From JALYGJ01 sp963781705 (lineage in GTDB: Bacteria; Chloroflexota; Limnocylindria; Limnocylindrales; CSP1-4), in contig CAWAGP010000010.1 of assembly GCA_963781705.1 (NCBI GenBank), positions 496,001 through 560,000 on the forward strand: a stretch of 64,000 nt of DNA. The letters are read 5' to 3'. Positions 7,588 through 15,586 of the stretch are shown here, piece by piece (the first letter of the stretch is position 1; the number at the start of each line of letters is the position of its first letter). The translations under genes were made by a program, and so were the position numbers. The notes under the pieces were generated by a model. That model was given only the letters and a program-made list of their open reading frames with translations, made no database searches and was not told the origin of the DNA.

Positions 7588-8586
7588 TCAGCTCCTGAGC
7601 ACGGCCGTGCCCGTCAGCCGGCCGTGCTTCAGGTCCTGCAGGGCGGCGTTGGCAGCCGTCAGCGGTCGTTCGTCGACCTCCGTTCGGATCGGTATCTGGG
7701 CCGCCAGGCGCAGAAATTCGTGGGCGTCGGCGCGGGTGTAGTTCGCCACGCTGCGCATTACCCGCTCGCCCCACAGCAGGTCGTAGTCGAACTCGGGAAT
7801 GTGGTCGAGGTGGATGGCATTGATGGCCACCGTCGCGCCGGGGCGCAGTGCGGCCAGGGCTGCGACGACCACCGACCCGACTGGTGCGAACGTGATCGCC
7901 GCATCTAGGGCACGTGGCGGCCGCTCGTCATAGCTGCCGGCCCAGCTGGCGCCCAGGCGGCGCGCCCGGTCCTGCTCCTCGGTGGAGCGCGTGACGACCA
8001 GCACTTCGCAGCCGATGTGGCGCGCCACCTGGATGGTGATCGATGCCGAAGCACCAAAGCCGTACAGCCCCAGCCGGTCGCCGCTCTGCGCGCCCGACAG
8101 CCGCAGGGCGCGGAAGCCGATGACGCCGCCACACAACAGCGGCGCGACTGCGATGTCGTCGAGCGGCCCGTCGAGGTGAAAGGAAAAGTCGGCCCGCGCC
8201 ACGATCTGGCCGGCGTAGCCACCGTCGCGATCCCAGCCGGTGAACTTTGCGTCGGGGCACAGGTTCTCCTCACCGCGGCGGCAGAAACCGCAGGTTCCGC
8301 ATGACGAGGCCAGCCAGCCGACCCCCGCGCGATCGCCCAACTGCCAGCCGGCGACGCCGGCGCCCAGCGCGACGACTTTACCGACCGCCTGGTGGCCGGG
8401 CACGATGGGCAACCGATGAGCCGGCAGATCGCCCTCGCACAGCTGCAGGTCGGTACGACACACGGCGCACGCCGACACGTCGATGAGCAGCTCGCCCGGT
8501 CCCGGCTCGAGGGCCGGGCGGTCGACGTGGCTGAGCGGATCGCTCTCTGCTGCCCGCGGCGCATCGAGCTGCATGGTCGGTGTCAT
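7588..8586 (-). CDS. Zinc-dependent alcohol dehydrogenase
   Basis: 332 residues of the medium-chain dehydrogenase/reductase family. The catalytic zinc site is seen in CAVCRTD and PGHQAVG. The structural zinc site is the four cysteines of SSCGTCGFCRRGEENLC. The nucleotide-binding loop is GLYGFGASAS. ATG 8586 overlaps the ackA stop as ATGA; an in-frame ATG at 8601 is possible. It is the last gene of the ten-gene operon headed by the pyruvate:ferredoxin oxidoreductase. NAD(P)-dependent reduction of an aldehyde to alcohol would regenerate oxidised cofactor during fermentation. Close relatives are the AdhA/AdhP-type enzymes; the substrate is not determined. Confidence 0.92.
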   Translation of the reverse strand: MTPTMQLDAPRAAESDPLSHVDRPALEPGPGELLIDVSACAVCRTDLQLCEGDLPAHRLPIVPGHQAVGKVVALGAGVAGWQLGDRAGVGWLASSCGTCGFCRRGEENLCPDAKFTGWDRDGGYAGQIVARADFSFHLDGPLDDIAVAPLLCGGVIGFRALRLSGAQSGDRLGLYGFGASASITIQVARHIGCEVLVVTRSTEEQDRARRLGASWAGSYDERPPRALDAAITFAPVGSVVVAALAALRPGATVAINAIHLDHIPEFDYDLLWGERVMRSVANYTRADAHEFLRLAAQIPIRTEVDERPLTAANAALQDLKHGRLTGTAVLRS

Positions 8587-9809
8587 TGCGGCTCGCGCCA
8601 TAGGAGATCTGCCGTTGCCTCCGCGATGACGAGGTCCTCACGCGCCTCGACGCGCAGTACCGCCACTGCCGCGCCGGCCCGCGACAGGATGCCGTCGGTG
8701 TCGGCCGGCGCGGCGTCCATCGCGTCCACGCCGAGCACGGCCAGCCGGTCGGCAATTCCGCGGCGTGCCGCGGCGGAGTGCTCGCCGATGCCACCCGTGA
8801 AGACCAGCCCGTCGAGTCGCGGTAGTGCCGCGGCCGCGGCGGCGATGCCCTCCGCGGCGCGCCGCACGAAGATCTCGAACGCGAGCTGTGCGCGCTCGTC
8901 GCCCGCCGACGCAGCTCGCTCGATCTCGCGCATGTCGCCGCTGCTGCCGGACACGCCCAGCAGGCCCGACTCGTGCTCGATGGCGGTCTCGAGCGCATCG
9001 GCATCGAGACCATGCAGGCGCATCACCTCCAGGACGATGCCCGGATCGAACGAGCCCGATCGGGTGCCCATCATCAGCCCTTCCATCGGCGTCAGGCCCA
9101 TCGAGGTGGCCATCGAGCGGCCGGCCTCGACCGCGGTGGCCGAGCAGCCGCTGCCCAGATGGGCGACCACCAGGCAAAGTTCCGCGGCCGGCCGCGCCAG
9201 CAGCTCGGCGGCGCGGCGCACCGACCACTCGACCGACAGCCCGTGGAAGCCGAAACGGCGGATGCCCCAGTCGGCGTGCCAGGACCACGGCAGCGGGTAG
9301 ACGTAGGCCGCCGGTGGCAGCGTGGCGTGAAACGCGGTATCGAAGCAAGCGACCATGGGCACGTTGGGCAGCACCTCGTGCTGTGCCCGAATGGTCTCGG
9401 CGGCGACGGCGTTGTGCAGCGGCGCGAGCGTCACCAGGCGCGCGAGTTGATCCAGCACGGTGTCGTCGATCAGCGTCGGCACGCGGAACTCCAGCCCGCC
9501 GTGCACCACGCGATGGCCCGCCGCCGCGATATCGGCGCGCCGCACGCCGTCACGTTCGAGGTCGGCCAATGCCTTATCGACGGTCGCGCGATGATCCGCA
9601 ACGCGAGTCGCGTCATAGCCCCAGTCGATCGTTGCCTGCGCCCGAGGCACACGTTGACCGGGCTCGATCACGCTCGCCTTGAGCGAACTCGAGCCCGCGT
9701 TGAGGACGAGGAGCAGGTGCGCCTCGGTGGCGACCTGCCCCGGCCGGCTGGTCAGGCCGGGGCGCCCGCTGAGGGGTGCCGGCCGCGCCGGGTGATCATG
9801 ACCGAGCAC
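8583..9809 (-). CDS. ackA: Acetate kinase
   Basis: About 408 residues, normal for AckA with a slightly long N-terminus. Signature segments are LNAGSSSLK, GHRVVHGG, CFDTAFHATLP, FGFHGLS, HLGSGCS and FTGGIGEHS. It converts acetyl phosphate and ADP to acetate and ATP. The first usable start is GTG 9809, which overlaps the preceding USP gene by 58 nt; the family would begin nearer LLLVLNAG, but no ATG, GTG or TTG occurs there. No phosphotransacetylase is visible, so the acetyl phosphate source must lie elsewhere. Its place after the oxidoreductase genes indicates fermentative ATP formation. Confidence 0.95.
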   Translation of the reverse strand: MLGHDHPARPAPLSGRPGLTSRPGQVATEAHLLLVLNAGSSSLKASVIEPGQRVPRAQATIDWGYDATRVADHRATVDKALADLERDGVRRADIAAAGHRVVHGGLEFRVPTLIDDTVLDQLARLVTLAPLHNAVAAETIRAQHEVLPNVPMVACFDTAFHATLPPAAYVYPLPWSWHADWGIRRFGFHGLSVEWSVRRAAELLARPAAELCLVVAHLGSGCSATAVEAGRSMATSMGLTPMEGLMMGTRSGSFDPGIVLEVMRLHGLDADALETAIEHESGLLGVSGSSGDMREIERAASAGDERAQLAFEIFVRRAAEGIAAAAAALPRLDGLVFTGGIGEHSAAARRGIADRLAVLGVDAMDAAPADTDGILSRAGAAVAVLRVEAREDLVIAEATADLLWREPQ

Positions 9810-10672
9810 GAGCTATGCAGCATCACGTTACGCGCGATGCTACCGAGTACCAGCCGTGACAGCCCGGTGCGGCCGTGCGTGCCGACCACGATCGTGTCCG
9901 CCTGGGTCTCGTCGGCGACCTCGATCAGGCCGGCCGCTGCCTCCCCTTCGACAACTCGTCCGGTGGCTCGTCGTCCGGCCGCGGTCAGCCGGCGGACGCT
10001 CTCGTCGACGACGTGGCGATGGTCGTCGACCAGCTGCCGCCCGACGGCCGAGTAGTCGTCCGGGACGGCCTCGTAGGACGCCAGCGCGAGACCGGAGGTC
10101 CACGGGATGCCCAGGTAGGCCACGCTGGTCACCTCGATGGCCGCCGCGGCAAAGATCGGCCAGCCGGCCACGATGTCCTCCGCGACACGCGCGCAATCGG
10201 AGCCGTCCTGGCCGAGCACGACACGCGTTAGGCGCGGCCGACGTGCGATGAGCACCGGTTGCGGCGAGTGGTCGGCGACCTCGGCGCTGACCGAGCCGAG
10301 CAGCATCGAGCCGATCGTGCCGTGGCCGCGGCTGCCCATGATCACCAGGTCGGCGTCGAGGTCGTCCGCCTGCTGCAGGATGGCCGACGCCGCACGCCCT
10401 TCGAGCACGTGGCTGGTGATGGTCGCGCCGGTGTGCGCCAGAGCGGCGGTGGCGTGCTGGAGAACGGCTCCGGCGCTCGCGCCCAGGTCGCGTTGCTGCT
10501 TGTCGACGTCCGTCGCCAGCGCCGGCGCCCAGGCCGCGGTGAGGATCGGCTCAACCGGCTCGAGCGCGGTGACGACGCGGATCTCGGAGCCCGCCGGCCA
10601 ACTGATGGCGCCGGCCAGCTCCAGTGCGATCTCCGATGGCTTGGAACCGTCAGTAGCCAGCAAGACTCTCAT
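9752..10672 (-). CDS. Tandem-domain universal stress protein
   Basis: 306 residues with two UspA domains. Each ends in the ATP-binding pattern G-x2-G-x9-G-S: GSRGHGTIGSMLLGS in the first and GTHGRTGLSRLVLGS in the second. Two-domain USPs of this length are typical of actinobacterial and chloroflexal dormancy regulons (Rv2005c and Rv2623 type). ATG 10672 overlaps the stop of the VKOR frame as ATGA, with the translational coupling seen throughout this operon. The role is inferred: ATP-dependent regulation of growth under energy or oxygen limitation. The VKOR N-terminal frame reads into it without a stop because of the frameshift described there. Confidence 0.93.
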   Translation of the reverse strand: MRVLLATDGSKPSEIALELAGAISWPAGSEIRVVTALEPVEPILTAAWAPALATDVDKQQRDLGASAGAVLQHATAALAHTGATITSHVLEGRAASAILQQADDLDADLVIMGSRGHGTIGSMLLGSVSAEVADHSPQPVLIARRPRLTRVVLGQDGSDCARVAEDIVAGWPIFAAAAIEVTSVAYLGIPWTSGLALASYEAVPDDYSAVGRQLVDDHRHVVDESVRRLTAAGRRATGRVVEGEAAAGLIEVADETQADTIVVGTHGRTGLSRLVLGSIARNVMLHSSCSVMITRRGRHPSAGAPA

Positions 10673-11137
10673 CGGTCCACCTCCGGTTTCGGTTGACGCA
10701 CGTACGCCAGCAGCGCGATCAGGAAAGGCAGCAGCACCGCAACCTCGTACGTCAGGCACCAGATACACAAGGCATGGATGACGAACAGCTGCAGGTACAG
10801 CAGGTAAATGTCGAAGAGCACGCCGGCCAGCGACAGCCCGTAGTGGCCGAGCAGCAGTCACGTGGATATCCGTCCGCCACCATGCCAGCGCCAGTGCCAG
10901 GACCGTCAGCGAGAACAGCATGCCGAGCAGCGCGACGGGCACGCCGCCGATACGCGCGTACGGGCTCTGGGCAACCGTGGCGCAGCCCTCGAGCAGCCCG
11001 CAGGTGGGCACGCCGCCCTGGAGCTCGACGGTCGATAGATAGGTGGCAACGAGCAGTCCCGCCAAATCCAGGACGGCCAGCATGCTCCCCGGATGGAGGC
11101 CGAAGAGCCGCCGGACGGGGGCGCGACGAGTTATCAC
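10669..11137 (-). pseudogene. Vitamin K epoxide reductase (VKOR) gene with a frameshift
   Basis: The first frame, from GTG 11137, encodes TM1, the loop cysteines in PTCGLLEGC and TM2 as far as AWWRTDIHVT near 10860. The rest of a VKOR lies in the neighbouring frame (+1): LLLGHYGLSLAGV, then LQLFVIHALCIWCLTYEV with the CxxC active site. That frame ends with a TGA overlapping the USP start as ATGA. The join needs skipping one base, so the gene is interrupted by a one-base insertion (or equivalent), or the sequence has an error. An intact VKOR would reoxidise the DsbA-like protein encoded just upstream (overlap GTGA). Confidence 0.85.
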
Positions 11138-11949
11138 TGCGCCGACGAGGCCGCCTGCTGGATGACGGCCACCAGGGCGGAGTAGGCCGGCACGCCCACA
11201 TAGTTCGTTCCGTTGATGACCAGCGTCGGAGTCTGGCTGATGCCCGTGGCGCCCGCGTTGGCCGTTTCACTGCGAACGGCGGCCTGTTTGTCGCCGGCTG
11301 ACATGCACGCGTCCCAGTTGGTCATGTCCAGGCTTGCGGCGGTGGCGATGGCGCGCAATCGGCTGGCGCTGAACGATCCGACGTTCTCGCCTTCCCAGTT
11401 GGCATACAGCCAGTCGTGCATCTGCCAGAACATGCCCTGGTCGGCCGCGCACCGCGCGCCGGCCGCTGCCTCGACCGACTCGTCCCAGCTGGGGTCCGGG
11501 CCGCGCTGGCCCTGCCACGCGGCATCGCTGTAGACCAGCTTGACCGTGCCCGGGACGACGAACTGCTGGATGACGGAGGACTCGACATCAGTGGCGAAGC
11601 TGCGGCACGCCGGGCACTGGAAGTCGGACCACACCTGGATGGTCACCGGCGCGTTGACCGTGCCCAGCGTACGTCCGTCGGCGAGGCCGGCGGGCACTTC
11701 CGAGTTGGGCGTGAACAGCTCGCTGGTGGTCGGCGGTTTCTGCTGGATCAGGGCGATGCCGATGATGACCAGGGCCACGACCAGCGCCGCGCCCGTGAAC
11801 AGGAGCATCGGCGACAGGCTGGCGCGCGCTGGCTGCGTCCGCCGCGGTTGCGTCCGCCGTTGATCGCGCTCGAGGCGCCGACGCTCGCCGCGCTTGGGCG
11901 CCGGGCGCGCGCGGCGGGCAGAGTCGCCCGGTGTCGCGGGGCGCGTCAA
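11134..11949 (-). CDS. Membrane-anchored DsbA-like thiol:disulfide oxidoreductase
   Basis: 271 residues. A very basic N-terminal tail of about 45 residues precedes one transmembrane segment (LLFTGAALVVALVIIGIAL). An extracytoplasmic thioredoxin-fold domain follows, with active site FQCPACRSF and the cis-proline TPTLVING. The start is TTG 11949, which overlaps the pspC stop as TTGA; longer readings would run back through pspC. The product would catalyse disulfide formation in exported proteins and be recharged by the VKOR encoded next, a pairing known from actinobacteria and cyanobacteria. Two further cysteines (ARCAADQ and DACMSAG) may form a structural disulfide. Confidence 0.9.
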   Translation of the reverse strand: MTRPATPGDSARRARPAPKRGERRRLERDQRRTQPRRTQPARASLSPMLLFTGAALVVALVIIGIALIQQKPPTTSELFTPNSEVPAGLADGRTLGTVNAPVTIQVWSDFQCPACRSFATDVESSVIQQFVVPGTVKLVYSDAAWQGQRGPDPSWDESVEAAAGARCAADQGMFWQMHDWLYANWEGENVGSFSASRLRAIATAASLDMTNWDACMSAGDKQAAVRSETANAGATGISQTPTLVINGTNYVGVPAYSALVAVIQQAASSAQ

Positions 11950-12464
11950 CGTGTCATACCCGGCCGGCCGAACGCGGCCACGATCAGCAGCACGCCGACC
12001 GCGATCGCGACCAGCGGCCAGAGCAGGTCGGCGTTGATGCTGGGAAGGTATTGGCGAACGAGGAAGAAGGCACCCGCGCCGATGAGCACCAGCCCAACCA
12101 GCAGCGCGCCCGATCCGTCGTGGCGATGGCGGCGGCCATAGCGCCATTGATCGTAGGCGGGCGGGGTAGGCGCTGCGGCCGGTGCGCCCGGCGGAGTCGG
12201 CGCAGTGTCAGGTCCGCCAGTCGCGGCCGGTGCGCCCGGTGCGTCGAACGCCGTTGCCCAGGGCAGCGGTGCGTCCATCGGCCGCAGCGGAACGACCAGG
12301 GCCATGATGATGTAGAGCACCAGGAAGATGCCGCCCGACACGAGGATCAGCAGCGCCCAGCCAACGCGCACGAGGGCGGGATCGAGATCGTAGGTCTCGG
12401 CCATCCCGCCGGCGACGCCGGCCAGGATTCGATCGTCCGGCGAACGGAAGAGCCGCTGGTTCAT
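11946..12464 (-). CDS. PspC-domain membrane protein
   Basis: 172 residues. The N-terminal PspC domain is recognised from RLFRSPDDRILAGVAGGMAETYDLDPALVRVGW and the following helix, quoted here only to show the family signature at residues 4-36. A Pro/Ala-rich linker follows, then two C-terminal transmembrane segments of the LiaI/LiaF-like type ending in FGRPGMTR. ATG 12464 overlaps the upstream stop as ATGA and has GGAGGG at good spacing. PspC proteins sense or respond to envelope stress at the inner membrane. It is paired with the toast-rack protein encoded just before, within a fermentation operon. Confidence 0.9.
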   Translation of the reverse strand: MNQRLFRSPDDRILAGVAGGMAETYDLDPALVRVGWALLILVSGGIFLVLYIIMALVVPLRPMDAPLPWATAFDAPGAPAATGGPDTAPTPPGAPAAAPTPPAYDQWRYGRRHRHDGSGALLVGLVLIGAGAFFLVRQYLPSINADLLWPLVAIAVGVLLIVAAFGRPGMTR

Positions 12465-13429
12465 TGTGAGCACCCTCCCGAGCGGTCGAGGCTGATCGAC
12501 GAGACATTGGCCGACAGGTCGAGGTACACGTTCGGACGCTGCAGATCAGCATTGGGTGTCGTCCAGTTGTGGCCGTCGGTCGTCAGGCCAGCGGCTGCAA
12601 AGTTGTCCGAGCTGAGCGTCCCGTCGTAGCTGATGTGCAGCGCGAGCCCGGGATCCGCACACAGGTTCAGCGAGGATGCGTTGAGGTGCAAGGTGCCCGT
12701 GGCGCCCGTTCCCGAGGTGGGCAGGATGATCGTCGCTGAGGCGGCATTCAGGGTGGCATTGAGCGGGCCATGACTCAGGTCGGCCTGGCCCAGGTTGAGG
12801 TGCGCATCGCCGGCATTCAGGTCGAGACTGAGCAGGGCAAGCGCGCCCGGACCGAAGGTCAGGTTGGCCGAGGAGGCGTTGAGGGTGAAGTAGACGGTGC
12901 TGAGCTGATTGGGCAGGGTCACTATCCAATTCTCCCGGCCCGAACTGAACGGCACGTTGCGGCTCGACGTCAGCCTTAGCTCACCATCAGCATTGATGGT
13001 CGGCGGCTGGTCGGTCGTCGCCTGGACCGTCCAATCGTTCGTCGACCCCTGCGACGAGGTCAGGTCGGCGCACGAGAGGTCGATGCTCACCTGGCCGGGA
13101 CTGAGCGGGTCGGTGAACGACCCGCTGCGGGTAACGGTCGAGCCGCTCGCCGGACCGCCGATACACCCGACCGCGCCGGCCGCACCGCCGGCGAGGGCGC
13201 TGCCGATGAGCAGCCCGACGGTCGCCGCGACGACAACGCCGCCGAGCGCCTGGAACGATGAGAGGCGCACGATGATTCCCAGGCCGATGCCGATCAGGAT
13301 CAGCGGCCACAGCCGCGCTATGTCACTTGCGCCGCCGGCGTTCAGCAGGCCGGTCTGGACCGCCAGCGGCACCGCGCCCACGCACAGCAGGAAGACGCCG
13401 AAGTTCAGGTATCGGCGGCGCACGTTCAT
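12461..13429 (-). CDS. LiaF-like membrane protein with toast-rack domain
   Basis: 322 residues. Three or so N-terminal hydrophobic segments (GVFLLCVGAVPLAV, LWPLILIGIGLGIIV, VVVAATVGLLIG) form a DUF5668/LiaI-like region. An exported beta-rich domain of about 230 residues follows, with repeated LNASSANLTF, LNAGDAHLNL and LNAASATIIL strands, which is the toast-rack or adhesin-like solenoid. It starts at ATG 13429, overlapping the oxidoreductase beta stop as TGATG. Such proteins partner with PspC in cell-envelope stress modules. Why the module is co-transcribed with pyruvate oxidation is not known; membrane energisation at low oxygen is one possibility. Confidence 0.82.
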   Translation of the reverse strand: MNVRRRYLNFGVFLLCVGAVPLAVQTGLLNAGGASDIARLWPLILIGIGLGIIVRLSSFQALGGVVVAATVGLLIGSALAGGAAGAVGCIGGPASGSTVTRSGSFTDPLSPGQVSIDLSCADLTSSQGSTNDWTVQATTDQPPTINADGELRLTSSRNVPFSSGRENWIVTLPNQLSTVYFTLNASSANLTFGPGALALLSLDLNAGDAHLNLGQADLSHGPLNATLNAASATIILPTSGTGATGTLHLNASSLNLCADPGLALHISYDGTLSSDNFAAAGLTTDGHNWTTPNADLQRPNVYLDLSANVSSISLDRSGGCSQ

Positions 13430-15108
13430 CAGGCGTCCTTGCCCGGCGTGAGGCCGGCCATCTCCTGGAGCGTGCGCCAGTTGGCCAGGCGGTCAGCCTG
13501 GGTCGCCTGGATCTCGACGCTCGGCTTGCCGTCGGCGGCGAAGTGGCCGGCGAAGCGGCCCTCCGTCTGGGCGAAGGCGAGGAAGTCGTACTGGCTGCCG
13601 TCGGGCAGGTGATACCAATCTTCGCGAACGGCCGGGTTGCCGGTCAATGACAGGCGCTCGGCGAGCGTCTCGCCGCGGCGCGGGTCGTAGCTGAACAGCG
13701 GGAAGGCACGCGAGTCAACCGCGCGGCGCGACTGGCGGGCCGAAGCGTCGTCAGGGATGCCGTGCTCAGGCTGGCAGGGCGTGTATACGACGAGCACTGC
13801 CGGTCCGGGATACTCGTTGGCCTCCATGACCGAGCGGTAGAAGTGGTTCAGGTGCGCCGTCGTGGTCTGCGCGACGTACACCTCGCCATGGGCCATCAGG
13901 ATGCGGCCGAGTTCCTTGCGTCGCTCGGGCCGGCCGTGGAGCTCCTGGCCGTAAGCCGACAGCTTGGTGATCTGGCCACCGAAGCTGGCCGTCGATGCCT
14001 GGCCGCCGGTGTTGGAGTAGACCTGCGTGTCGAGCACCATCGTCTTGACGTCGGCGCCCGACGCGACCAGGCGCGACAGGGCCTGGAAGCCGATGTCGTA
14101 CATGGCGCCGTCACCGCCCACGGCCCATAGCCGCCGGTCGGCATGGCCGGCCTGGTTCCAGCGCAGGCGGATGCCCATCGCGTCGGTCGCCGCGTTCTCG
14201 AACAGTGAGTTGGTCCACGGCACCAGGTACGGGTTGTACGGATAGGTGCTGCCGTAAACGGTGTTGCAGCCGGTGGCGGCGACGATGCCCATCGATTCGG
14301 GCCCGTGCAGCTGGCGCGTGGCGGCGACGAGCATGCGCAGCGCCGTGGCCTCGCCGCAGCCGGAGCACGAGCCCGCGCCACCGACGTAGCCGAGCGCGTG
14401 CTCGCCGAGCATCAGGTCGGCGAGCGCCTTCTCGTTGCGGTAGACGGCGGGCGTGGTGGGCAGCGCGTAGAAGAAGTCCATGTCGCGCCGGTAGCGCTCG
14501 ACGGTCGACTCCTGCGCGTCGCTGGCGGGCTGCTTGTCGATCATGATCAACGCGTCGTGGCCCAAGTTGGCGCACACCTCGACACACTCGGCGCAGCCCT
14601 TGCAGTGCGCCGGGTCGACGAAGATACCGAACTGTGCCGGCTCGAGGCCGCGCCGCTCGGGCACGGTGGCGTACTTCTGGGTCGTCATGAAGTGCGCGTT
14701 GAGCTGCGCTGCCGTGGCGGTCGCATCAGCTTGGGCGGCAGCGAAGGTCGAGATCGCATCATTGAGCGAGCCGGTCGGCTGTGCGGTGGCCAGGATGGCC
14801 GTGTCCGGACAGGCGCTGACGCACGCCATGCAACCGACGCAGGCCTCGGCGATCAGCTGCGGGATGCTCGGCGCCAGCGTCGAGAAGTCGCGCGTGGCCG
14901 CCGTGCCGGGCGGAATGATGCTGCGCGCCAGGCCGCTGTCGACCGGGTACGTCGCGTCGGCGGTGCCCTTCTTGTAGGCCGGCATGATGGTCGAGTTGAA
15001 GTCCTCGACGTAGCTGTGCACGTCGAAGACGGGCAGCGCCGCCGCCATGTGCGACTCGTGGGTCTCCTTTGGCTCGCCGGCCGGCTTGGTCAGCAGCTGG
15101 TCAACCAT
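13429..15108 (-). CDS. Pyruvate:ferredoxin oxidoreductase, ferredoxin and TPP-binding half
   Basis: 559 residues matching the C-terminal half of NifJ-type PFOR. Two [4Fe-4S] ferredoxin motifs are at Cys90-100 (CVGCMACVSAC) and Cys169-179 (CKGCAECVEVC). The catalytic domain follows, with GSCSGCGE for the proximal cluster and the thiamine diphosphate motif GGDGAMYDIG ending near YSNTGGQAS. With the alpha half encoded 480 bp upstream it would oxidise pyruvate (or another 2-oxoacid) and CoA to acetyl-CoA, CO2 and reduced ferredoxin. The start ATG 15108 overlaps the CBS gene by 8 nt. The two NifJ halves are separate genes with the CBS gene between them. Confidence 0.93.
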   Translation of the reverse strand: MVDQLLTKPAGEPKETHESHMAAALPVFDVHSYVEDFNSTIMPAYKKGTADATYPVDSGLARSIIPPGTAATRDFSTLAPSIPQLIAEACVGCMACVSACPDTAILATAQPTGSLNDAISTFAAAQADATATAAQLNAHFMTTQKYATVPERRGLEPAQFGIFVDPAHCKGCAECVEVCANLGHDALIMIDKQPASDAQESTVERYRRDMDFFYALPTTPAVYRNEKALADLMLGEHALGYVGGAGSCSGCGEATALRMLVAATRQLHGPESMGIVAATGCNTVYGSTYPYNPYLVPWTNSLFENAATDAMGIRLRWNQAGHADRRLWAVGGDGAMYDIGFQALSRLVASGADVKTMVLDTQVYSNTGGQASTASFGGQITKLSAYGQELHGRPERRKELGRILMAHGEVYVAQTTTAHLNHFYRSVMEANEYPGPAVLVVYTPCQPEHGIPDDASARQSRRAVDSRAFPLFSYDPRRGETLAERLSLTGNPAVREDWYHLPDGSQYDFLAFAQTEGRFAGHFAADGKPSVEIQATQADRLANWRTLQEMAGLTPGKDA

Positions 15109-15586
15109 CCGTTGGCCTGTGCGCCAGTGCGCGCACCAGATCGGTCGTCGACACGACGCCGACCGGGGCGAGCTGATCCTCGTCGACGACGATCAACCGG
15201 TGAACGTGGTTCAGTTCCATCATCTGCGCCGCTTCCTCGAGGCTCATGTTGCGATCCGCGGTGAGGGCCGGCGCATGCATCAGGTGACGCACTCGCAGGC
15301 CGGGCCAGCGGTGCCACAGGTGGCCGACTGCGCGGGCGCGCACGACATCGGTCTGGCTGATCACACCGACCAGGAGGCCGTCACGATCTACCACCGGCAG
15401 CCCGGTGATGTCGTTCTCCTCGAGCAGGCGCACCGCCTCGTCCAGCGGGGCGCTCTCGTTGACCGTGATCGGGTCGGGCGTCATCAGGTCGGCGACGATC
15501 GGCGCCGGCTCGCGCTCCGCGGGCGATGCCTCCGCGTCGCCGGGGGTCGGACTCAACCTGACGTAGGTATTGGTTCGAGCGTTCAT
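15101..15586 (-). CDS. CBS-domain pair protein
   Basis: 161 residues: about 30 residues of leader, then two CBS domains (VADLMTPDPITVNE to GVISQTDVVRA, and VRHLMHAPALTAD to GVVSTTDLVRAL). A CBS pair binds adenine nucleotides and usually reports energy charge to a partner. It is encoded between the two halves of the pyruvate:ferredoxin oxidoreductase, overlapping one by ATGA and the other by 8 nt. Direct control of that enzyme is therefore a reasonable inference. The M. tuberculosis DosR regulon also contains a stand-alone CBS protein (Hrp1, Rv2626c). Confidence 0.93.
   Translation of the reverse strand: MNARTNTYVRLSPTPGDAEASPAEREPAPIVADLMTPDPITVNESAPLDEAVRLLEENDITGLPVVDRDGLLVGVISQTDVVRARAVGHLWHRWPGLRVRHLMHAPALTADRNMSLEEAAQMMELNHVHRLIVVDEDQLAPVGVVSTTDLVRALAHRPTDG

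Noticed and set aside
9752..11137. Continuous frame reading as a VKOR-USP fusion protein of 461 residues
   Set aside because: The CxxC half of VKOR lies in another frame that ends with an ATGA overlap to the USP start, so the fusion is a by-product of a frameshift.
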